Position numbers and translations under genes: made by a program. The notes under the pieces are model-generated. The model was given only the letters and a program-made list of their open reading frames with translations. It was not told the origin of the DNA and made no database searches. A stretch of DNA of 64,000 nucleotides from Flavobacterium sp. LPB0248 (GTDB lineage: Bacteria > Bacteroidota > Bacteroidia > Flavobacteriales > Flavobacteriaceae): contig NZ_CP058246.1 in assembly GCF_013388355.1 (NCBI RefSeq), positions 2,480,001 to 2,544,000 on the forward strand, given 5' to 3'. Below, in pieces: positions 47,433-56,442 of this stretch (position 1 is its first letter; each line of letters opens with the position of its first letter).

Positions 47433-48476
47433 TTAGGATATACCTATCACCTTTTGCTGTGCATTACTCGCAATCGCAGCTTCTATAACCTGCATTACTT
47501 TCACACCTTCATCTGCAGTAACAGGTTCTTTTTTATCGTTTGCAATAGAATCGTAAACACCATCGAAGAAACTAAAATAATTCCCTTGAAGCGTCGGGAT
47601 TTTTTCTCGCACAATTTTACCGTTTATTTCGGTGTGCAAAAGTCCTTGCAAGCTTTCATCTTCTGTTCCCCAAGAATCTAGATTTGGCTTTTTACCCAAT
47701 TTCAAATCATCTTCTTGAACATCTCCGCGAGGTTTTAAGAAAGAGCCTTTTTTTCCGTGCAAAGTATACGCTGGATTGGCTTCTCTCACAAAAAATCCTG
47801 CTTTTAAACGGACTCTGAAATTAGAATAAAACAAAGTCAAATCGATCCAGTCGTCTACAACTGAATTTTCTCTGGTTACTCGAATATCTCCAAAAACTGC
47901 TTTTGGGCAACCAAACAAACTAACTGCCTGATCTATAATATGAGGCCCTAAATCTTTTAGAACTCCTGCTCCATCATTTGCGGTTTCTTTATGCGCTTTC
48001 GGACTCAATAACGGGTTGTATCGGTCAAAATGAAATTCGGCTTCTACCAAATCTCCTAAAACGCCATCATCAATTACTTTTTTAACAGTTTTAAAATCGC
48101 TATCCCATCTTCTGTTCTGGAAAACAGCCAATTTCAAACCTTTTTCTTTTGCAATTTTTGCCAATTCTTTTGCTTCTGCAGCTGTTGTTGTAAATGCTTT
48201 TTCTACAACGGCATGTTTTCCTGCCAAAAGCACTTTTTTAGCGTATTCGTAATGCGTTCCAACTGGCGTATTTACAATTACCAAATCGACATCATCGCTT
48301 AACAATTCATCTAACGAAGCGTAACTTTTTACGTATGGATAATCTTCCTGAATTAGCTTTTTGCTTCTTTCCCAAGAACCTAAAAGTTCAAATCCTTCGT
48401 GAATATCTAAAAACGGAGCGTGAAACACTTTCCCTGACATTCCGTATGATAATAGTGCTGTCTTTATCTTTTGCAT
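47433..48476 (-). CDS. Gfo/Idh/MocA family oxidoreductase
   Basis: 347 aa. The N-terminal Rossmann domain starts TALLSYGMSGKVFHAPFL; EKAFTTTAAEAKELAKIAKEKG is the EKP-type motif, and DLGPHIIDQAVSLFG carries the active-site His. This resembles the YdgJ/YhhX-type enzymes. It acts on a sugar or polyol with NAD(P). The gene follows the reductase gene after a gap holding an inverted repeat, so cotranscription is possible but not shown. Confidence 0.88.
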   Translation of the reverse strand: MQKIKTALLSYGMSGKVFHAPFLDIHEGFELLGSWERSKKLIQEDYPYVKSYASLDELLSDDVDLVIVNTPVGTHYEYAKKVLLAGKHAVVEKAFTTTAAEAKELAKIAKEKGLKLAVFQNRRWDSDFKTVKKVIDDGVLGDLVEAEFHFDRYNPLLSPKAHKETANDGAGVLKDLGPHIIDQAVSLFGCPKAVFGDIRVTRENSVVDDWIDLTLFYSNFRVRLKAGFFVREANPAYTLHGKKGSFLKPRGDVQEDDLKLGKKPNLDSWGTEDESLQGLLHTEINGKIVREKIPTLQGNYFSFFDGVYDSIANDKKEPVTADEGVKVMQVIEAAIASNAQQKVIGIS

Positions 48477-48497
48477 TGGTTTTGTTTTAGTTTATTC

Positions 48498-48544
48498 GCC
48501 ACGAATTCACGAATTAAAAAAAAATAAATTCGTGAATTCGTGGC
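48498..48544. repeat. Dispersed inverted repeat GCCACGAATTCACGAATT, copy 3
   Basis: Arms 48498-48515 and 48527-48544 are identical to those of copies 1 and 2, with a shorter loop of 11 bp. It lies between two genes on the same strand. Confidence 0.85.
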
Positions 48545-48556
48545 GGAAAAAAATAT

Positions 48557-49627
48557 TTAAAGTTTAGCTCTTTCGTATTGTTTTGGCCATTGAATATCGT
48601 CGTTTAGTTCTTTAGCGAAATCCAAAGGGAGATTTGGGTTTCTTAAAGATTCTCTTGCGAACAAAATTAAATCGGCTTGACTGTTATTTAAAATCTCTTC
48701 AGCTTGTTTGGCATCTGTAATTAAACCAACTGCACCTGTAGAAATTCCCGCTTCTTGTTTCACTTTTTCTGCAAAAGGAACCTGATAACCTGGCCCTAAT
48801 GTAATTTTCTGATGCGAAACCAATCCGCCAGACGAAACATCGATTAAATCTACTCCTTTTTCTTTTAATATTTTAGAAAGCTGTACAGATTCTTCTGGAT
48901 TCCATCCGTTTTCTGCCCAATCAGTTGCCGAAATTCTAACCAACAAAGGCAGATCTGATGGCCATTCTGACTGAACCGCTTCTACAACTTCTAAAGTAAA
49001 ACGGATTCTATTTTCGAAACTTCCGCCGTATTCGTCTGTTCTTACATTTGTTAAAGGCGATAAAAACTGGTGCAATAAATAACCATGAGCCGCATGGATT
49101 TCTACAACCTGATACCCTGCTTCGACTACTCTTTTGGTTGCAGTTTTAAAATCGGAGATTACTTTCTGGATTCCATTTTTATCTAAAGCTTCTGGAAGAA
49201 ATGGTTCATTGTCGTGATACGGAATCGCACTTGGTGCCACAGTTTGCCATCCGCCTTGAGTGAAATCTAGCTTTTTATTGCCCAGCCACGGAGCCGAAAC
49301 ACTCGCTTTTCTTCCTGCATGCGCCAACTGAATTCCGGGAATCGAATTCTGAGAAACTATAAAAGCGTTAATCTGCTTTAATTTTTCCATGTGTTCGTCT
49401 TTCCAAATTCCTAAATCGGCTGGAGAAATTCTCGCTTCTGGAGAAACCGCTGTTGCTTCTTGAATAATTAGTGCAGCACCTCCGCTGGCACGGCTTCCTA
49501 AATGAACCAGATGCCAATCGTTTGCAAATCCGTCAATTGCAGAATACTGGCACATGGGCGAGATTGCAATTCTATTTTTTAAAGTGATATTTTTTATAGT
49601 AAGCGGAGAAAATAATTTCGTTGCCAT
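48557..49627 (-). CDS. Old yellow enzyme family NADH:flavin oxidoreductase, YqjM type
   Basis: 356 aa TIM barrel. FMN and active-site residues are visible: SPMCQYSA (the redox Cys of YqjM-like enzymes), QLAHAGRKAS, EIHAAHGYLLHQFLSP and NxRTDEYGGSFENR. It reduces activated C=C bonds of enals, enones or nitro compounds with NAD(P)H. An inverted repeat ACTGCC-N9-GGCAGT lies just upstream and could be its operator. Confidence 0.93.
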   Translation of the reverse strand: MATKLFSPLTIKNITLKNRIAISPMCQYSAIDGFANDWHLVHLGSRASGGAALIIQEATAVSPEARISPADLGIWKDEHMEKLKQINAFIVSQNSIPGIQLAHAGRKASVSAPWLGNKKLDFTQGGWQTVAPSAIPYHDNEPFLPEALDKNGIQKVISDFKTATKRVVEAGYQVVEIHAAHGYLLHQFLSPLTNVRTDEYGGSFENRIRFTLEVVEAVQSEWPSDLPLLVRISATDWAENGWNPEESVQLSKILKEKGVDLIDVSSGGLVSHQKITLGPGYQVPFAEKVKQEAGISTGAVGLITDAKQAEEILNNSQADLILFARESLRNPNLPLDFAKELNDDIQWPKQYERAKL

Positions 49628-49653
49628 ATAGTTGTAACTTTTAATGAATTTAT

Positions 49654-49674
49654 ACTGCCAATGAGTAAGGCAGT
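49654..49674 (-). promoter_or_regulatory. Candidate operator ACTGCC-N9-GGCAGT upstream of the old yellow enzyme gene
   Basis: Perfect 6-bp arms (49654-49659, 49669-49674), 27-47 bp upstream of the ATG. The regulator is not nearby. Confidence 0.35.
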
Positions 49675-49770
49675 GTTCGAAAAGTAAAGTTACAGTATCT
49701 TGTTAAAACGAGAATTCGAAATGTTTATTAATTAACAAACATTTAAACCAAATTCCGCTTTCTTGTTTAA

Positions 49771-50403
49771 TTACATAAAAAGTGTTTTCTCTATTTTAGT
49801 AAAATCACTTTTATCAAACTTCAACAAATTTTTATCCTTCAACAGAAAAATTTTATCACAGTCTTTATAAAGAATTTCCAGTATATGAGACGAAATAAAA
49901 ACGATACTAGTTTTAGAAAGTTCTCGAACGTAATTCATTAACAAATAGTTTGATTCTAAATCAAGACCATTAAATGGTTCATCTAAAATATAAAGTGGAA
50001 ATTCTTTTTGAAAAACAGCATTGAGATACGTTTTCTTTTTCATTCCAGTAGAAAATTCTCTTATTAATTGATTATTGGGAACTTCAAATATTCGGTTACC
50101 CTCTTTTGCGCTTATATTTAATAAGTGAGCATAAAAATCGTAAAATTCATCAGCAGTAAGTTCTCCATAAATTGGAGGTTCTGTTGGAACCCATCCTGCA
50201 TTTTCTAAGACGATCTTTTCTTCATTAGCAGAACAATTTCCGCTAAAACTTTCTAAGTTCAAAATACATTTAAAAAGTGTTGTTTTACCTTGTCCATTTT
50301 TACCAATAACACCATAAATTCCAGGCCGATTAATAGAAACATTAATGTTTTCTAATATTGTTTTGTCCTTAAATTTTTTATGATTAATTACAATTTTCAG
50401 CAT
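49771..50403 (-). CDS. ABC transporter ATP-binding protein, possible bacteriocin immunity or export
   Basis: 210 aa. Walker A GKNGQGKTT, a divergent signature REFSTGMKKK (usual in LanF/CcmA-like immunity ATPases), Walker B PLYILDEPFNGLD and the switch His in ISSHILE. Its first codons overlap the end of the membrane-protein gene by 7 bp, so the pair forms one transporter. It is the last gene of the leftward double-glycine peptide cassette. A self-immunity role is inferred from context only. Confidence 0.82.
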   Translation of the reverse strand: MLKIVINHKKFKDKTILENINVSINRPGIYGVIGKNGQGKTTLFKCILNLESFSGNCSANEEKIVLENAGWVPTEPPIYGELTADEFYDFYAHLLNISAKEGNRIFEVPNNQLIREFSTGMKKKTYLNAVFQKEFPLYILDEPFNGLDLESNYLLMNYVRELSKTSIVFISSHILEILYKDCDKIFLLKDKNLLKFDKSDFTKIEKTLFM

Positions 50404-51299
50404 GTCTTGAGTTCTTTTAAGGTTTTAATCGCTTTTTTATAGATAAATGGTGTTGCTAAAAATGGCACTCCAAATAAAACGAGACTTCCTGCTATAAAAA
50501 TGACAAAGAAAATCTGTTGTAAGAAACTATTATTGAAATAGATATATTTCAGCAACAGATTATAAAGTGGTATAATAAATATAAAAATCAAGAATATCAT
50601 TTTTTCCCACTCCAATAAAAAAGACAATGTTATTGCTATTGGAAATACTAAATAAGCCGTATTAATAATTGAATTTTTAAGCTGAAACCTTAAATATTTT
50701 TCGGCATCAAAGGGATTTCGTTTTATTTCTTCTGTAGTTTCTCTTTCAAATGATGGAACGCAAGCTAATAATGATAATCCTAAAAAAACTGCATACAAAA
50801 GATTTTGATTGTTATAGTTTACAGCCATAAAAACAACGATAATTAATAACGGAACTATATAAACTAACTTGTATTTTCTAAAAGAAATATGCCAGTAAAT
50901 ATTAAAGGAATCGAAAGGATATTTGATGATTTTAAGATTGTATTTTGGCAAATTGATTAATGCAATTTTGAATAAAATAATTACAAAAATAAAAATAAAC
51001 TCGCCTTTTAATAAAAGCACCAGATAAAATGGAAGTAAGTAGATAAAGTACTCTATAAATAAGATTACCTTATAATTTCTCTTCATTTTTAAAAATTCAA
51101 GATCTGATCTTTGTAAATGATAGATCACAACCTCTAAAAAAAGAAAAAGAACATAATTTCTAAAAGCTTCAAAATTTATATAAATTAAAATCGCACTAAC
51201 AAGATAAACAAGTATTAAGAGCAATACTGCCAGATTATCGTCTTTTGCTACTAATTTCCTAAAGCGAATTAGAAATAAATATTTTAAGATTGTTATCAA
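50397..51299 (-). CDS. Polytopic membrane protein, probable permease partner of the ABC ATPase
   Basis: 300 aa with about eight to ten strongly hydrophobic stretches and no signal peptide. There is no recognisable family motif, but the size, the basic loops (KYNLKIIKYPF) and the 7-bp overlap with the ATPase gene fit an ABC permease of the small ABC-2 or immunity type. The gene starts only 32 bp after the terminator of the peptide C gene. Confidence 0.65.
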   Translation of the reverse strand: MITILKYLFLIRFRKLVAKDDNLAVLLLILVYLVSAILIYINFEAFRNYVLFLFLEVVIYHLQRSDLEFLKMKRNYKVILFIEYFIYLLPFYLVLLLKGEFIFIFVIILFKIALINLPKYNLKIIKYPFDSFNIYWHISFRKYKLVYIVPLLIIVVFMAVNYNNQNLLYAVFLGLSLLACVPSFERETTEEIKRNPFDAEKYLRFQLKNSIINTAYLVFPIAITLSFLLEWEKMIFLIFIFIIPLYNLLLKYIYFNNSFLQQIFFVIFIAGSLVLFGVPFLATPFIYKKAIKTLKELKTC

Positions 51300-51330
51300 T
51301 ATTTTTCAGAAATTTATTTGTTTTTTCATA

Positions 51331-51366
51331 AAAAATCCCAAGTGTATATGCACTTGGGATTTTTAA
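51331..51366 (-). terminator. Hairpin terminator after leader peptide C
   Basis: Perfect stem ATCCCAAGTG/CACTTGGGAT with a TATATG loop and T runs on both sides. It separates the abundant small peptide message from the downstream ABC pair. Confidence 0.82.
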
Positions 51367-51368
51367 AT

Positions 51369-51518
51369 TTAATATGCTTTATGAGTACCATAAGGACCTA
51401 TTAAATACCAAGCTACTACAATTGCCAAAGGTAAAAACCCTCCTTCAACTTCTTGTGATTCCTGAACATTTAGTTCTACTAAATTTAATTCTTCTAAATT
51501 CGCTAATGCTGATTCCAT
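51369..51518 (-). CDS. Double-glycine leader peptide C (bacteriocin-like precursor)
   Basis: 49 aa, below the usual ORF cutoff. The leader MESALANLEELNLVELNVQ ends in ESQEVEGG, nearly the same as in peptide A (VELSIQESQEIEGG). The 22-residue core begins FLPLAIVVAWYLIG and is hydrophobic, with no Cys. It lies directly after the C39 exporter gene and has the same upstream control block as peptide A. The C39 exporter should cut after GG and export the core. Activity as a bacteriocin or signal is not shown. Confidence 0.82.
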   Translation of the reverse strand: MESALANLEELNLVELNVQESQEVEGGFLPLAIVVAWYLIGPYGTHKAY

Positions 51519-51634
51519 AAATACTAAATTTTAAAAAAGTTAATTAATAAATTCCAACAAAAAACCATTTCTCGAGAAGTATTTTGTTATAGCAAACTTA
51601 GCAGACTTCCGTCCAATAAACTTGGACGGAAGTC
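51519..51634 (-). promoter_or_regulatory. Peptide control block, copy C (13-bp inverted repeat, -7-like box, CTCGAG palindrome)
   Basis: On the minus strand, in order: a perfect 13-bp inverted repeat GACTTCCGTCCAA/TTGGACGGAAGTC (51604-51634), TAAGTTTG (51593-51600, a TAnnTTTG match), the palindrome TTCTCGAGAA (51569-51578) and an AT-rich leader to the ATG. The same order and nearly the same sequence occur upstream of peptide A. Here the inverted repeat would also encode DFRPSLLDGS, a relic of the regulator tail, but no regulator gene is present. Confidence 0.65.
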
Positions 51635-51681
51635 AAAAGCCGAAATTTTGTTTTAATAATCCCTTATTTTCAATACTTACT

Positions 51682-53832
51682 TCAAACCAAATTCTGCTTA
51701 TTCCATAAATTATAATACTCCGTTTTTTGATCCAACAAATCAAAATGATTGCCTGATTCTACAATTGTCCCATTTTTCATAACTAATATAGTGTCAGCAT
51801 TGGCTATTGTGCTCAAGCGATGTGCAATGACGATTATAGTTTTTCCTGAGAATTTAAAATTATCGATAACATCTTTCACTATTCTTTCTGAATTAGTATC
51901 GAGTGATGCCGTGGCTTCATCCATTAACAAAATTTCGGGATTTTTATACAATGCTCTTGCAATAGCAATTCTTTGCTTTTGTCCGCCCGAAAGCATTGCT
52001 CCATTTTCACCAATCTGTGTTTCAAATCCGTTTGGCAATTTTTCGACAAACTCATGAATTCCAAGTTGTTTTGAAAGCTCTAAAATTCTCTGAATATTAG
52101 GAAAAGATTCCCCTAAAGCAATGTTTTCTATAATATTTCCAGAAAACAAATTAAGCTGTTGGGGAATAACACCAACAATTTCTCTTAAACTCTTATAATG
52201 AACATGTTGAAGGTCAAAATCTCCAATACTAATTTTACCTTCTTTTATGGGATAAAGGTTTTGCAACAGCGAAATTAAAGTTGTTTTTCCGCTACCGCTT
52301 TCACCTACAATCGCTGTTGTTTGGTTTTTCTTGAATATGGCATTAAAATTTTTAAAAACTTCGACGCGAGATCCATAGCGAAAAGAAACATTTTCAAATT
52401 TTATATTTCCTAAATTTCCTTTTGTCAATTCAATCTTGTTTTCTGTTCCTTCTCTTTCTAAGTCCATAATTTCAAAAAGCCTATCAGCAGCAATTAATGC
52501 ATTTTGAGCTGTTTTATTCATGTTTATTAAAGAAGCCACAGGAGAAGTAAAATATCCTATCAGAGCATAAAATGAAAACAATTCTCCAGGAGTAATTGCT
52601 CTATCGATTACATACCCTGAACCAATCCACATTAAAATTACAGTAAATACAGAGGCTAAAAATTGTGTCGAAGTTCCAGCAAAAATGCCATTTAAACCAG
52701 ATTTATAAGTTATGAATAATAGCTTTACAAATTTGTTTTCGGTTTTTAAATTCGAAAATTCTTCAATTCCAAATTCTTTAACAGTTCTAACATGCGTAAT
52801 ACTTTCAACTAATTGTGTTTGTAATTCTGCTGCATTCTCCATTATGTTTCTTTCAACCTTTTTGTTGAATTTGTTTAGCAGAAAATAAACTAAAACATAA
52901 AATGGAATAACTAGAATGATAACCAAAGCCAATTTCCAATAATAGGTAAACATTAATGCAAATGAAAAGACGACGATAAAAATATTTACAATCATTTCGA
53001 TTGCGGTTTCATTTATAAAGGATCGTATTTTTACAGCATCATTTATTCTAGAGGTGATTTCTCCTATTTGCATGGTATCAAAAAACCGCTGTGGCAGATG
53101 AAGCAAATGTTTATAATATCCTAAAATTAATTTAGCATCGATTAACTGACCTGTCTTCATCACAAAAATGCTCTTCTTTGACCCAATATAAGCTTGAAGC
53201 AAAATAATAGCGATCATGGAGACACTTAATAAATTAAGAAGATTTCTATTCCCATCAACTAAAACATAATCTGTTATTTTTTGAATATAAATAGACATTG
53301 CCAATCCTAAAATCGTAAAAACTATAGCACCAATTAATGCTTGAATTAATATCGTTTTATGTGGCTGAATTAGATTCCAAAACCGTTTTATAGGTGACGT
53401 TTTTTCATTTAGTTTTTTAAAATCATCATTTGGTGCAAAAAGAATCAAAACTCCTGTCCATATTTTTTGAAATTCTTCAAAAGTGTATGTCCCCATTTTA
53501 CCAAAACCTGGATCCATAACTGTAATTGTAGATTTTTCAACTTTGTAAATAACTACATAATGTTGAAATTGCTCTTTTGTAATAATATGAGCAATTGCAG
53601 GAAGCGGAATTTTATCTAAAGAATCAAAACCTCCCTTTACTCCTTTTGCTATAAAACCCATTTTCTCGGCAGCTTCAATTATCCCAAGAACATTAGTGCC
53701 TCGTTTATCGGTATTGGCATATTGACGAATTCTCGCTATGGGAAAATTAACTTTGAAATGGTTTCCAATAGATGCCAGACAAGCAGCACCACAATCTTTA
53801 ATATCATGTTGTTTTATTTTTATTGAAGCCAT
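51682..53832 (-). CDS. C39 peptidase-containing ABC exporter for double-glycine peptides
   Basis: 716 aa. The N-terminal C39 peptidase (1-~135) has Gln8 and Cys14 in KQHDIKDCGAACLASI, His in QHYVVIYK and Asp in MDPGFG, so it should be active. A six-helix membrane domain follows (about 150-440), then an ATPase with GESGSGKTT, LSGGQKQRIAIARAL, ILLMDEATASLD and a switch His in IAHRLST. It cuts leaders after GG and exports the core peptide. Its ATG follows the stop of the HlyD gene directly. Confidence 0.95.
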   Translation of the reverse strand: MASIKIKQHDIKDCGAACLASIGNHFKVNFPIARIRQYANTDKRGTNVLGIIEAAEKMGFIAKGVKGGFDSLDKIPLPAIAHIITKEQFQHYVVIYKVEKSTITVMDPGFGKMGTYTFEEFQKIWTGVLILFAPNDDFKKLNEKTSPIKRFWNLIQPHKTILIQALIGAIVFTILGLAMSIYIQKITDYVLVDGNRNLLNLLSVSMIAIILLQAYIGSKKSIFVMKTGQLIDAKLILGYYKHLLHLPQRFFDTMQIGEITSRINDAVKIRSFINETAIEMIVNIFIVVFSFALMFTYYWKLALVIILVIPFYVLVYFLLNKFNKKVERNIMENAAELQTQLVESITHVRTVKEFGIEEFSNLKTENKFVKLLFITYKSGLNGIFAGTSTQFLASVFTVILMWIGSGYVIDRAITPGELFSFYALIGYFTSPVASLINMNKTAQNALIAADRLFEIMDLEREGTENKIELTKGNLGNIKFENVSFRYGSRVEVFKNFNAIFKKNQTTAIVGESGSGKTTLISLLQNLYPIKEGKISIGDFDLQHVHYKSLREIVGVIPQQLNLFSGNIIENIALGESFPNIQRILELSKQLGIHEFVEKLPNGFETQIGENGAMLSGGQKQRIAIARALYKNPEILLMDEATASLDTNSERIVKDVIDNFKFSGKTIIVIAHRLSTIANADTILVMKNGTIVESGNHFDLLDQKTEYYNLWNKQNLV

Positions 53833-54975
53833 TTATTTTTTAGCTGATAATTGTTTTGGGTTTAGCCAATTGTCTATTTTGTCAAATAACAAATCGAATA
53901 AACTTCGGCGCGTAATTATATATCTTGTGGTTAAGGTCATTCCTTTTGAAACATCAGTCTTGTAACCCGATTTTAGGTGCAAAGTTTTAGAATCTAATAC
54001 ACAGCGAACTTTAAAAAAAACCTGCTCTCCCTGTGTTGTTATATTTTGGTCAATGTCAATTACTTTCCCTTCTAATAAACCCCATTGGTTATAATTAAAA
54101 GCATCTAATTGAAATTTTACTTTTTGATTTTTCTTAATCAAACCAATATCGTTTGGAGAAACATTATTCTCAACAATAAGATGATCTGGAGAAGAAATTG
54201 TTGCAATAGATTGCGATACGTTTACAAAAGAACCTTTTTGAATCCCTGAAAAGTTTTCTATAGTTCCCGAAATAGGAGCCAAAACGAAATAATTATTTGC
54301 CTCAACGTTTATTTTTGCAACAGTTCCATTAAGATTTTTTAATCGTTCTTCTAAATCTCTCTTCTGATTTTCCCATGTTGATTTTTGCTGACTTATAAAA
54401 CTTTGCAATGCTTGTTTGGCTAAGCGTAACTCATATTCATATTTTTCAAAATCTGCTTTTGCGATAATATCTTTATCGTACAAAATCTTATTTCGGTCAT
54501 AATTTATCTGAGCGTGAGAGATTTTGCTTTGCAGTTCGTTTTTTGCAGATTGAAATTTAAATAAATCTTCACGCGCTGTAGATGTCTGCAATTGTGATGG
54601 CTTATTCTGTAAAAGATTTGAAATATCACTTAACAACATCAAAACGGAGCTTGATAATGTATCTTGGGTTCTTTTATCACTTTCTAAATTTTCTTTAGAG
54701 ATCTTTAAAAGTGTATCTCCTTTTTTTACAAAAACATTATTTTTTAATGCTATCCAATTTATCCTGCCACTTACAATTGTTGCAACAGGAACATTATCTA
54801 TCTTACTTCTAACAATACCTCGGCTCTGACTACTGACGTCGACTTTAATTAAAGGCAATAATCCCAAGAAAATCAGAACGGTTAAAATTAAAATCAAATA
54901 GATTGAAAAGCTTTTTGCTTTGTTTTTTGCAATAAGATTTTCGAGAGTGTTTATAGGGTCTGAGCTAAACTGCAT
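53833..54975 (-). CDS. HlyD-type membrane fusion protein of the peptide exporter
   Basis: 380 aa. One transmembrane helix (about residues 23-42, FSIYLILILTVLIFLGLLPL), a beta-barrel/lipoyl N-part (IVSGRINWIALKNNVFVKKGD), a long coiled-coil hairpin (about 110-220) and a second lipoyl half (FVLAPISGTIENFSG). It links the C39 exporter to the outer membrane. No TolC-like gene is in the cassette, so a chromosomal one is probably shared. Confidence 0.92.
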   Translation of the reverse strand: MQFSSDPINTLENLIAKNKAKSFSIYLILILTVLIFLGLLPLIKVDVSSQSRGIVRSKIDNVPVATIVSGRINWIALKNNVFVKKGDTLLKISKENLESDKRTQDTLSSSVLMLLSDISNLLQNKPSQLQTSTAREDLFKFQSAKNELQSKISHAQINYDRNKILYDKDIIAKADFEKYEYELRLAKQALQSFISQQKSTWENQKRDLEERLKNLNGTVAKINVEANNYFVLAPISGTIENFSGIQKGSFVNVSQSIATISSPDHLIVENNVSPNDIGLIKKNQKVKFQLDAFNYNQWGLLEGKVIDIDQNITTQGEQVFFKVRCVLDSKTLHLKSGYKTDVSKGMTLTTRYIITRRSLFDLLFDKIDNWLNPKQLSAKK

Positions 54976-55005
54976 ATCAATTAATTTGAGGTGCTTGTCA
55001 ATAAA

Positions 55006-55251
55006 TTAAATATGGTATTCTCCAGAATTGTAGTTATCAATTATTGCCTTTGCTTTTTCATAATCTTCTTCGGCTACTTTTAGCTTTATAGCATTTATAT
55101 CTCCAACTAAAACGCCCCATGGATTAAAAACAGACATTAGTGATGCATCTTCAAAAACTTGAATAGAAAAACTTTCCAATAACATTTTCAAAATAGTTGC
55201 TTCTTCTTTACTTCCTTGGTGAACAGATATTCTTCTTTTTTCTTCGATCAC
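55006..55251 (-). CDS. DUF2007 small protein
   Basis: 81 aa, soluble, a ferredoxin-like alpha/beta fold. HQGSKEEATILKMLLESFSIQVFEDAS and the C-terminal EEDYEKAKAIIDNY are typical of DUF2007 (putative signal-transducing or degradation-tag proteins). It is 30 bp upstream of the HlyD gene and 11 bp after the DUF3267 gene, so it is within the operon. Its role in peptide export is unknown. Confidence 0.8.
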   Translation of the reverse strand: MIEEKRRISVHQGSKEEATILKMLLESFSIQVFEDASLMSVFNPWGVLVGDINAIKLKVAEEDYEKAKAIIDNYNSGEYHI

Positions 55252-55262
55252 TTTATTTCATT

Positions 55263-55835
55263 TTAATCTATAATCATAAAACCGACTTTGCTCTTATGAT
55301 CTAATAATTTATGATTTAAACCCGCTTTTAATATTAAATAAGCATAGATAAAATCTCCGACTGCACCTAAAGTCATCGAAAAGCCAATAAATAAGAAAGT
55401 CAAATTATGATAAAGAAAGCCATAAATTGAAGGCAATAAGCCAAGAATAAAAAATGGTGCAAGTGCAACAACTAACATTTTCTTGGATTCTAACGGTTCC
55501 GTACAATTTGCAAAAGGCATTAAATATTTCTTAATGAAACCAAATTTTACCGATTGCCATCCTTCTTTTGAAAAAAGTGCCATAAAAATTCCATGTATAA
55601 TTTCATGCACAATTATGCCTACGCAAATAATTAAATTGGGAACCAATAAAATTAAAAGCACATTTAGTTTTTTATTATCAAAAAGCTGTAATGTTTGCTT
55701 TACTGCTTTCAAATTACCTGCAAAACCTTGATTCCATGTGAAATACAATATAAATAGAAAAAACAAAATAATCGGTACACTTATTAGTATTCCTAAAATT
55801 TGCACTTTTTTAGAATTAATAGAGATTTCTTTCAT
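55263..55835 (-). CDS. DUF3267 membrane metalloprotease-like protein
   Basis: 190 aa with four or five transmembrane segments. HExxH appears as VGIIVHEIIHGIF inside a membrane segment, the zinc motif of DUF3267, a family related to intramembrane (site-2-like) metalloproteases. A further acidic residue in GAVGDFIYA could be the third ligand. The start overlaps the preceding gene by 20 bp. In this cassette it could process peptides or give immunity, as CPBP/M50-type proteins do in other bacteriocin loci; that is inference. Confidence 0.8.
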   Translation of the reverse strand: MKEISINSKKVQILGILISVPIILFFLFILYFTWNQGFAGNLKAVKQTLQLFDNKKLNVLLILLVPNLIICVGIIVHEIIHGIFMALFSKEGWQSVKFGFIKKYLMPFANCTEPLESKKMLVVALAPFFILGLLPSIYGFLYHNLTFLFIGFSMTLGAVGDFIYAYLILKAGLNHKLLDHKSKVGFMIID

Positions 55836-56394
55836 TTTCTATGATTTTATAATTTCTAATTTCTAATAACTCCTGTGGAATTTTAATTTTTTCAATTGAT
55901 ATTAATTCTGTTTCAACAGTTTGATTTATTTGATTAAAATTTATTTCAGTTTTATTATATGCCAAAATTTCATTTTTATCAAATGAAAGACTCATCAATT
56001 GATTTTTCATATTGAAATTAAAGTAATCACTATAGGCTGTATTAATAAAATCAATATCACAAATAGTTTTTATTGTACAATTAAAGGTATTATCTTCATT
56101 GAAATAATGGTATAGATAAGATTCAAAGTCAAAAATATTTTCTGGATTTGTTTCTTTTGCGCTGTTTAGAAAACCAATTCTTTTAGACATATTATCATTC
56201 TGCTTTTGAAAATTTGAAAAATCAATTGAAGATAAATGTTGTGTTTCCGAATTTATTGAATATATCTTATCAACCTTTTTTATGTAAATACTTTTTTTAT
56301 CTTCAAAAAATACGAGGACAATAGAATCATCAACTAATATTTTTTGCAGAATATTTTTTCCGCCAAATCTTAAATTAAACAATAAACTATACAT
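55816..56394 (-). CDS. Unknown protein within the double-glycine peptide cassette
   Basis: 192 aa from the ATG at 56394. A longer reading frame from 56439 would run through the hairpin after peptide B and is rejected. Soluble and AT-rich in codon use, with many Asn, Ile and Lys. Segments such as DDSIVLVFFEDKKSIYIKKVDKI suggest beta structure, but no family is recognised. It overlaps the DUF3267 gene by 20 bp, so the two are coupled; it may act with the protease. Confidence 0.65.
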   Translation of the reverse strand: MYSLLFNLRFGGKNILQKILVDDSIVLVFFEDKKSIYIKKVDKIYSINSETQHLSSIDFSNFQKQNDNMSKRIGFLNSAKETNPENIFDFESYLYHYFNEDNTFNCTIKTICDIDFINTAYSDYFNFNMKNQLMSLSFDKNEILAYNKTEINFNQINQTVETELISIEKIKIPQELLEIRNYKIIENERNLY

Positions 56395-56413
56395 AAGGAT
56401 ATAAATATTTAAA

Positions 56414-56435
56414 GGTGGCATCACATGATGCCACC
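56414..56435 (-). terminator. Hairpin after leader peptide B
   Basis: Perfect inverted repeat GGTGGCATCA/TGATGCCACC with a 2-bp centre and only a weak T run. It may be a leaky terminator or an mRNA end that stabilises the peptide transcript relative to the downstream export genes. Confidence 0.55.
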
Positions 56436-56442
56436 CCATAAA

